Part shown: piece by piece, positions 38,283-42,647 of the stretch
Position numbering within the stretch: position 1 is the first letter of the stretch
Layout: every line of letters begins with the position of its first letter
Program-made: the position numbers and the translations under genes
Notes under the pieces: generated by a model
The model's database searches: none
The model's input: the letters and a program-made list of their open reading frames with translations, nothing else
Told to the model about the DNA's origin: nothing
Source of the DNA: a virus
Virus record (IMG/VR): IMGVR_UViG_3300017720_000016
Span: 1 to 42,647 of that record
Strand: one strand, 5' to 3'
Length of the DNA stretch: 42,647 nt

Positions 38283-38981
38283 TTACATCAAATCTTTATA
38301 ATAATCTAAAGACTTTCCCGGTGGTAATTGTTCATCCTGTAGACCCATGCCAGATGTTCTAGCCGCACCATAACCTTTTGTTGATTTAGCTTCCATGCCT
38401 ACATTTGCATACGTCATTCTTCCTTTTTTTGCTTTCATCATTTTGAAATCTTCACCAGATATTTTACCATCTTTATTTTTGTCTAATTTTTTTTGGTTGC
38501 CTTTTAACATTGTATCTCCTCCTGTATTCATTTTTAAAAGATCACTATGGTAATCTTTGGTTGATGTTTTTTTTAATTTAGCTTTTAATGCTTTCGTTCT
38601 TGCCTTTTGTTCTGGCGTTCTTGTAGCTAATTGGTATCCTATATTAGCCACCTCAAACCCCACAGTCAGAGGCAATGCTGTTTTCGATAAAATTCTTCCT
38701 GCAGTTTTTAATTTTCCAATATTTCTTAATTGTTTTGCTTTTTTTGCAGTTACTAAATCCGTAGCACTTGAAACTTTACCAATAGCTGTCGGCTTTTTAA
38801 AAGAAGATTTAGATGCTATGTTTTTTATAATATTTGTTGTTTTCTGACCAGATTTAAATGCCTTAAACTCAGAAGCTTTTGGATATGCTGCTCCTTGAGG
38901 TTTTCTAGATACAATTGAACCTAATTTAGTATCTAAATTTTTAAAAGCCGTTTTTAATTTATCTGATAGTTTTTCTGCCAT
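38283..38981 (-). CDS. basic virion protein with one EF-hand
   Basis: A 232-aa lysine-rich protein. Residues 167-178 form a canonical EF-hand loop (DKNKDGKISGED: D167, N169, D171, G172, I174, D178), suggesting calcium binding in the particle. A hydrophobic stretch near 101-118 (TALPLTVGFEVANIGYQ) could insert in a membrane. It lies in a block of small basic proteins. AAGGAGAAT precedes the ATG. Confidence 0.65.
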   Translation of the reverse strand: MAEKLSDKLKTAFKNLDTKLGSIVSRKPQGAAYPKASEFKAFKSGQKTTNIIKNIASKSSFKKPTAIGKVSSATDLVTAKKAKQLRNIGKLKTAGRILSKTALPLTVGFEVANIGYQLATRTPEQKARTKALKAKLKKTSTKDYHSDLLKMNTGGDTMLKGNQKKLDKNKDGKISGEDFKMMKAKKGRMTYANVGMEAKSTKGYGAARTSGMGLQDEQLPPGKSLDYYKDLM

Positions 38982-38989
38982 AATTCTCC

Positions 38990-39265
38990 TTAAATTTCTA
39001 TCATACCACCATAATACTTCTTGGTAAAGGTACTTACATTTGTTGGTTTACCACCAACTCCTTGGGCTTTACTTCTTTTCCTCGCAACGGCACTCCTCTT
39101 TTGGGAGTCTGTCATCCTTGATGCTTTTGCAGCAGGGACGCATTTTGGATATTTTCGTTTTTGATCTGATGCTAGTTTTGAACGACCACAAGGTGCGTAT
39201 GAACCATCTTTTCGTTTGCTTCCAATATCTACCCATTTTTGATCAAACCATTTTTTAAGACTCAT
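38990..39265 (-). CDS. small basic virion protein, 91 aa
   Basis: The pattern KWFDQKWVDIGSKRKDGSYA then PCGRSKLASDQKRKYPKCVP then AKASRMTDSQKRSAVARKRS is a small cysteine-containing basic protein seen in marine phage structural blocks (of the DUF5872 kind, from memory). Two cysteines flank a basic loop. Role unknown, possibly nucleic-acid binding within the capsid. Confidence 0.6.
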   Translation of the reverse strand: MSLKKWFDQKWVDIGSKRKDGSYAPCGRSKLASDQKRKYPKCVPAAKASRMTDSQKRSAVARKRSKAQGVGGKPTNVSTFTKKYYGGMIEI

Positions 39266-39780
39266 TAGAATATGCCTTTAAAACCTTTGCCTTTTATAGC
39301 TGCTCCACCACCTCTTGATTCTCCAGGGCACATGCCACCTTTTGTATATCTTCTTAGATTAGAACTCATTAATTTAATTCTATCTTTATCTCCACTAGAT
39401 TTAATTCTATCTTTTTTCTTAAAATTTTTTTCTTCTTTTGCTTCATCTAATGCTCTTACTTCTGCAGCAGTAAACATTCTACCTTCTTTTGCTCCTCCAC
39501 CTTTATTAAAACTTTTTGAATAGTTATATAAATATTGTTTTGCTTTACCTGTTTTAGAAAAAGTAAAACCATGACTAGAATTTTTTCCTTCTTTAGTAAA
39601 AGTAGCTCCAATTGTACTATTAATATTTTGTTTAGATTTTTTACTAATAGGTTTTTCAAGACTTAAAGTAAAACTTTTGTTGTTTTTTTTTAGTCCTAAT
39701 TCTCCTTTTGGCACAGTAACATATTCGTCATCAAATGCTCCAAAAGCACCTGTAATATCAATACCCTTTTTTTTACCCAT
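39265..39780 (-). CDS. basic virion protein with C-terminal GGM motif, 171 aa
   Basis: It ends RRYTKGGMCPGESRGGGAAI then KGKGFKGIF, a glycine-rich basic tail that recurs in marine phage virion-block proteins. The rest is charged. ATG at 39780 follows AAAGGAATGATTG. The TTG at 39783 is unlikely. It overlaps both neighbours. Confidence 0.6.
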   Translation of the reverse strand: MGKKKGIDITGAFGAFDDEYVTVPKGELGLKKNNKSFTLSLEKPISKKSKQNINSTIGATFTKEGKNSSHGFTFSKTGKAKQYLYNYSKSFNKGGGAKEGRMFTAAEVRALDEAKEEKNFKKKDRIKSSGDKDRIKLMSSNLRRYTKGGMCPGESRGGGAAIKGKGFKGIF

Positions 39781-40168
39781 CAATCATTCCTTTGTAATAA
39801 TTTGTTAAACTTTTATTTGATACCTTATGACCAGCTAAATCACCTCTCATATAGCTACCATCATAGGGTTCTAATTTTTTTGCAAATTGTCCATCAGAAG
39901 CTTTTACTACTGATTGTAAAGTTTTAGCTTGAGCTGCATGTGTTTTAGATGCTTTTTTTAATCCACTTATTACTTTTTTAACTTTAGCCTCTCCACCAAA
40001 AACTTTACTAGCTGGCTTAGGTCCTTTAAAATCTTTTCTTTTTACACCGCTTGGGTCTTTAATTTTACCCGCACAAATCTTACTAGCATAAGCATTAGCA
40101 TATGCTGAAGGATATACTCGAAATTTTCTTTTAGCGGCTGCTTTGCCTCTAGCACATAGTTTTGTCAT
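39773..40168 (-). CDS. basic conserved marine-phage protein (KLCARGKAAAKRKF)
   Basis: The first 45 residues (MTKLCARGKAAAKRKFRVYP, then SAYANAYASKICAGKIKDPS) are a highly recognisable motif of marine phage structural blocks. It has two cysteines and many arginines and lysines, and a helical middle. It could bind DNA inside the capsid. Function not established. Confidence 0.7.
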   Translation of the reverse strand: MTKLCARGKAAAKRKFRVYPSAYANAYASKICAGKIKDPSGVKRKDFKGPKPASKVFGGEAKVKKVISGLKKASKTHAAQAKTLQSVVKASDGQFAKKLEPYDGSYMRGDLAGHKVSNKSLTNYYKGMIDG

Positions 40169-40230
40169 TGTGTTTAAGCCTTTTTCTATTGTACAACTTT
40201 TTTGATTGTACCATTTTGGGACGATAGTTT

Positions 40231-40401
40231 CTAGACCTTAGCTTTTTTGCTATTGGATTTTTTATAAAGGTCATCATAATATGAGCTAAGTCCTTTAACA
40301 TTTGGAGCCTTTACTTTAAATTCTTTTCTAGTTTTTTTACCCCAACCTCTACCTAAGCCAGGTTCTAATAAACTTGGTATTTGTCCACGTGTTATTGCCA
40401 T
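40231..40401 (-). CDS. small basic protein, 56 aa
   Basis: Read by eye: MAITRGQIPSLLEPGLGRGW, then GKKTRKEFKVKAPNVKGLSS, then YYDDLYKKSNSKKAKV. The MAITRGQ-x-P start and basic character fit the small virion-type proteins next to it. It fills most of the gap between the M15 peptidase and the 131-aa gene. Confidence 0.6.
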   Translation of the reverse strand: MAITRGQIPSLLEPGLGRGWGKKTRKEFKVKAPNVKGLSSYYDDLYKKSNSKKAKV

Positions 40402-40439
40402 ATATATTTATACCATAAAAGTAAGTAAATCAAAGATGA

Positions 40440-40919
40440 CTAAATAAATATATCTTTTGCTTTACCAAGTATAGGTTTGTATTTTGTTTTACCTTCTGAT
40501 CGGTATGCATGTAAAAATTGTTTTCTATCCATACCCTCCGTTACGCTACAATGAATCCACCCAGAATTAGGTTCTCCAGGAGTATAGTATTCGAGGATCA
40601 ATTGATCCCATTCTAATTCTCTATGTATCCAGTCTGCAAGTTCAGCATTATCAACGCCTACACATTCAAAATCTGCCGCTTCCGCTTTGGCATGTTGTGA
40701 CCTGCTAGAGCTACCGATGGCTTCACATAATTCTGGACTACGGAATCCGCTGGTCACCTTTACCCTGCCGAAGTGGTCACGTACTGGCTGTAAAATTTTT
40801 TCACAAAGTGTTTTTAATTTTTCTATTTGTTCTGCGTTTGGATTATTATTAATTCCCTTACGAATTGCTGTGTCCGATTTGGTTAATTCTTCTAAAGTAA
40901 AATTACGTGAAAGTTCCAT
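40440..40919 (-). CDS. M15 zinc peptidase (endolysin or virion lysin)
   Basis: A 159-aa peptidase of the M15_3 type: FTLEELTKSDTA at the start, VTSGFRSPELCEAIG (55-69), SQHAKAEAADFE (74-85, zinc ligands H76 and D83) and GWIHCSV (H123). It would cut the peptide cross-links of the host cell wall for lysis or DNA entry. There is no signal peptide, so release would need a holin. AGAGGT precedes the ATG. Confidence 0.9.
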   Translation of the reverse strand: MELSRNFTLEELTKSDTAIRKGINNNPNAEQIEKLKTLCEKILQPVRDHFGRVKVTSGFRSPELCEAIGSSSRSQHAKAEAADFECVGVDNAELADWIHRELEWDQLILEYYTPGEPNSGWIHCSVTEGMDRKQFLHAYRSEGKTKYKPILGKAKDIFI

Positions 40920-41439
40920 TATTATTTACCTCTACTAGTACATTTAAATTTAAACGATATTTTGTTTTTATTGGTCCCACTCCTCTATGCTTCAAATTAC
41001 TTTTAAAAATTTTAGCTTCATCTTCTATATCATATATTTTCTCATCACTTATTTCAATATAGCCATCAGAAGTATTTAAAGAATATAAAATAGAATAATG
41101 ATTATTTTGGTCATGGTCACAATGATATGATCCTACTTCGTTTTGAGTGTAATAATTCCACATAATTCTTTTAATTTGTTTTAGATTTAAATTTAATTTT
41201 TTACATACAATTTCAGTTATTATAAAACCAAAATCGTTTAATCTTATACTAATTAATTCATCTTTATACTTATCAAGACTAGTACAACACATCATTCCTT
41301 TAGTGTTTACATCTTTTCCAAAAATATTTTCATTATCAGATGTATCTTTTCCAATCTCAAATCTTAGATCTGCTAAAATAGTTTTTAAATATTTTATCAA
41401 ATTAGGTGTTAATATATTATTAACAATTTTATAATTCAT
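40903..41439 (-). CDS. 2OG-Fe(II) oxygenase-like protein 3
   Basis: A 178-aa protein with NYYTQNEVGSYHCDHDQNNH (H106-x-D108), LKHRGVGPIKTKYRLNLNVL (H151, R162) between beta strands, the iron and 2-oxoglutarate site of this superfamily. It is the third such gene in the window, distant in sequence from the other two. It overlaps the lysin gene by 17 nt and is coupled upstream by TAATG. Confidence 0.75.
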   Translation of the reverse strand: MNYKIVNNILTPNLIKYLKTILADLRFEIGKDTSDNENIFGKDVNTKGMMCCTSLDKYKDELISIRLNDFGFIITEIVCKKLNLNLKQIKRIMWNYYTQNEVGSYHCDHDQNNHYSILYSLNTSDGYIEISDEKIYDIEDEAKIFKSNLKHRGVGPIKTKYRLNLNVLVEVNNNGTFT

Positions 41440-41651
41440 TACTCAAGTATTAGTTTTTTTATTGAAAAACTTCCATCAATATTTTTCTCTAATTCTGCAG
41501 AACCACTATAACATTTATAAGATATAGTTTCTGAATATTGTCTCTCAGCTGTAATTTTTCCACGTAAACATTTAGACATTGAAGGTTGCAAACGTGCCTC
41601 ATTTATACTTCCATTAACAAACATAAGTAAAGCTACTACAGATTCTATCAT
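41439..41651 (-). CDS. small protein with hydrophobic N-terminus, 70 aa
   Basis: The start MIESVVALLMFVNGSINEAR is hydrophobic enough for a signal or anchor segment. It is followed by SMSKCLRGKITAERQ and ISYKCYSGSAELEKN with two cysteines that could pair in the periplasm. The SMS-x-CL-x-(G/K)K pattern recurs in marine phages. Role unknown. Confidence 0.6.
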   Translation of the reverse strand: MIESVVALLMFVNGSINEARLQPSMSKCLRGKITAERQYSETISYKCYSGSAELEKNIDGSFSIKKLILE

Positions 41652-41812
41652 AATATTTTACCTTTATTTGGACCCTGTTTAATAACATACCTTTGTGTAC
41701 CATGCTTGCCAGTTTCAACTTCTTTTTTTAAATTTTTGACAAAACTCATTTGTTTAGCTTTCTTTTCCATATCTTCAATATACTTTACAATTTTTCTAGT
41801 GATTCGTTCCAT
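41648..41812 (-). CDS. small basic protein, 54 aa
   Basis: Read by eye: MERITRKIVKYIEDMEKKAK, then QMSFVKNLKKEVETGKHGTQ, then RYVIKQGPNKGKIL. Strongly basic and helical. It overlaps the upstream gene by 17 nt and the next by ATGA, which supports it as a real gene. No family is recognised. Confidence 0.6.
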   Translation of the reverse strand: MERITRKIVKYIEDMEKKAKQMSFVKNLKKEVETGKHGTQRYVIKQGPNKGKIL

Positions 41813-42218
41813 TTTTATATACTATCTCTCTGTTGGCATCTTTTAATGCTTCAACGTCTGTTAATAATTTTGATATCTGACCTTCCATAAATTCTATTTT
41901 TAATTTATTACTCATGTTCATTTCAATATTCTGTTGTAGTTTTTCTACTTGTTTATATAAATCTTCGATTAACATGTACTGCTCAGAGTCTGCGGGAAGT
42001 GAACCTAATTGTCCTCTTGGCCATTTAATTCTAAAGTCCGTGTTTTCTGTTAAATCTTTTTCCATTAGCTGTAGACGAGTGTCTGCAATATTAAGACGTT
42101 CTACAATCTGAAAGTAGCCCATCGTGCCAAGTGCTACGATAATTATTAATGAGACTACCGTCTTCATAGGCATTTGTACGGATGATTCTTCTCCGATATG
42201 TAATGGTTTATTACTCAT
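41796..42218 (-). CDS. membrane-anchored coiled-coil protein, 140 aa
   Basis: One N-terminal membrane helix (PMKTVVSLIIIVALGTMGYF, 17-36) is followed by a long coiled coil, with a conserved-looking FRIKWPRGQLGSLPADSEQY between. The W-P-R-G...LPADSEQ segment recurs in marine phages. The layout suits a spanin- or holin-like envelope protein, close to the lysin gene, but this is inference. Confidence 0.6.
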   Translation of the reverse strand: MSNKPLHIGEESSVQMPMKTVVSLIIIVALGTMGYFQIVERLNIADTRLQLMEKDLTENTDFRIKWPRGQLGSLPADSEQYMLIEDLYKQVEKLQQNIEMNMSNKLKIEFMEGQISKLLTDVEALKDANREIVYKNGTNH

Positions 42219-42647
42219 TTGGTTTTTGTAGTTTATAATCTTTTGGTGGAATTTTCAATCCACCTTTGTCCAATTTGGTTTTTCCTGAATTTATGAACTT
42301 ATCTCCCATTAAATTGACCTCTGGGTTCTCTTTTTTATACTCATCTTTCATGTCATCCCACAAACTTTGTGAGTCAGTAGGTCTAGTGTTATCTCTTGCA
42401 GGAGTTACACCTCTACATTTAGATACAAGTAAAGCAAAGTTTTCATTAAGTGCTAGACTAGGGTTACTATTTACCCTACCACACATCTTCATTAACTCTA
42501 GTTGTTGTTTGATTGCTACGTTTTCTTTCGATGTTTTACAGTCGGTGCCTAAATATTTTCTATAAGTAAAACTTAAGTATTGTTGTTCATTAGTGCTACT
42601 GTCAGAATAATTATAATCAGTTTCTCTTTTATCGGTTCTTATTTCAA
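42211..42647 (-). CDS. truncated gene at the right edge
   Basis: The frame stays open from 42211 to the window end, so the start lies outside. An internal ATG at 42492 is probably not the true start, because the upstream codons (YRKYLGTDCKTSKENVAIKQ, then QLELMKMCGRVN) read smoothly into it and resemble a recurring marine phage protein. Cysteines (TDC, MCGR, SKCRG) may form a disulfide or metal site. Role unknown. At least 144 residues are visible. Confidence 0.6.
   Translation of the reverse strand, partial: EIRTDKRETDYNYSDSSTNEQQYLSFTYRKYLGTDCKTSKENVAIKQQLELMKMCGRVNSNPSLALNENFALLVSKCRGVTPARDNTRPTDSQSLWDDMKDEYKKENPEVNLMGDKFINSGKTKLDKGGLKIPPKDYKLQKPNE

Noticed and set aside
40149-40214. A 21-codon minus-strand frame (MVQSKKLYNRKRLKHNDKTM...).
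   Set aside because: It overlaps the start of the 131-aa gene out of frame, has no ribosome site and no recognisable pattern.
1-42647. CRISPR array, tRNA genes, integrase or attachment sites.
   Set aside because: I looked for regular direct repeats with unique spacers, cloverleaf-like segments and recombinase motifs on both strands and found none. A tRNA scan would be needed to be certain.

Overview
The window reads as a large part of the genome of an uncultured, very AT-rich, tailed double-stranded DNA phage, most like the podovirus-type phages known from marine metagenomes and from SAR11 (Pelagibacter) hosts. The evidence is the dense coding with 1-4 nt start/stop overlaps, the strong AT bias, and a run of small virion proteins whose style I recognise from marine phage contigs. 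The host is an inference. I see no integrase, repressor, attachment site or tRNA, so a lytic lifestyle is likely. Nearly all genes are on the minus strand and transcription runs right to left. The only plus-strand genes are a four-gene cassette at 9756-10586 and a SNF2-type helicase at 18349-19755. The large terminase, portal and major capsid genes are not in the window. They probably lie beyond the right edge, where an open frame runs off the end.

Right part (about 20.5-42.6 kb): virion, lysis and modification genes. In order of transcription these are a truncated frame, a membrane-anchored coiled-coil protein, a 2OG-Fe(II) oxygenase, an M15 peptidase (lysin), a string of small basic or glycine-rich virion-type proteins, a probable head-tail adaptor, a glycine-rich tail fibre with seven decapeptide repeats, a DUF6065-like protein with two more 2OG-Fe(II) oxygenases, a large 716-aa virion protein, two glycosyltransferases, and a block of probable internal or ejected virion proteins that includes a GNAT-like protein.

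Middle (about 9.7-20.5 kb): replication. It holds a PD-(D/E)XK exonuclease, a SNF2-type helicase, a coiled-coil protein always close to the replication genes, a possible ssDNA-binding protein with an SSB-like C-terminal tip, an archaeo-eukaryotic-type primase, a UvrD-like helicase, a DUF3310 protein, a zinc ribbon, a degenerate Dam-like methyltransferase, a family A DNA polymerase with leucine at the position equivalent to E. coli 762, and a LAGLIDADG protein at the polymerase 3' end.

Left part (1-9.7 kb): accessory genes. The key item is a C5-cytosine methyltransferase gene with a second long frame (479 aa) overprinted on it for about 1 kb. Both frames carry conserved-looking motifs. Below it come three tiny membrane peptides joined by ATGA overlaps, many small unknowns, the probable small terminase, a 448-bp gene-free region with repeated CCTAG motifs and a GC-rich block (candidate packaging site), two groups of hairpin repeats, a VRR-NUC-type nuclease, and a GP88-family protein. 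Several real genes were too short to be called as long frames. I translated them by eye and list them.
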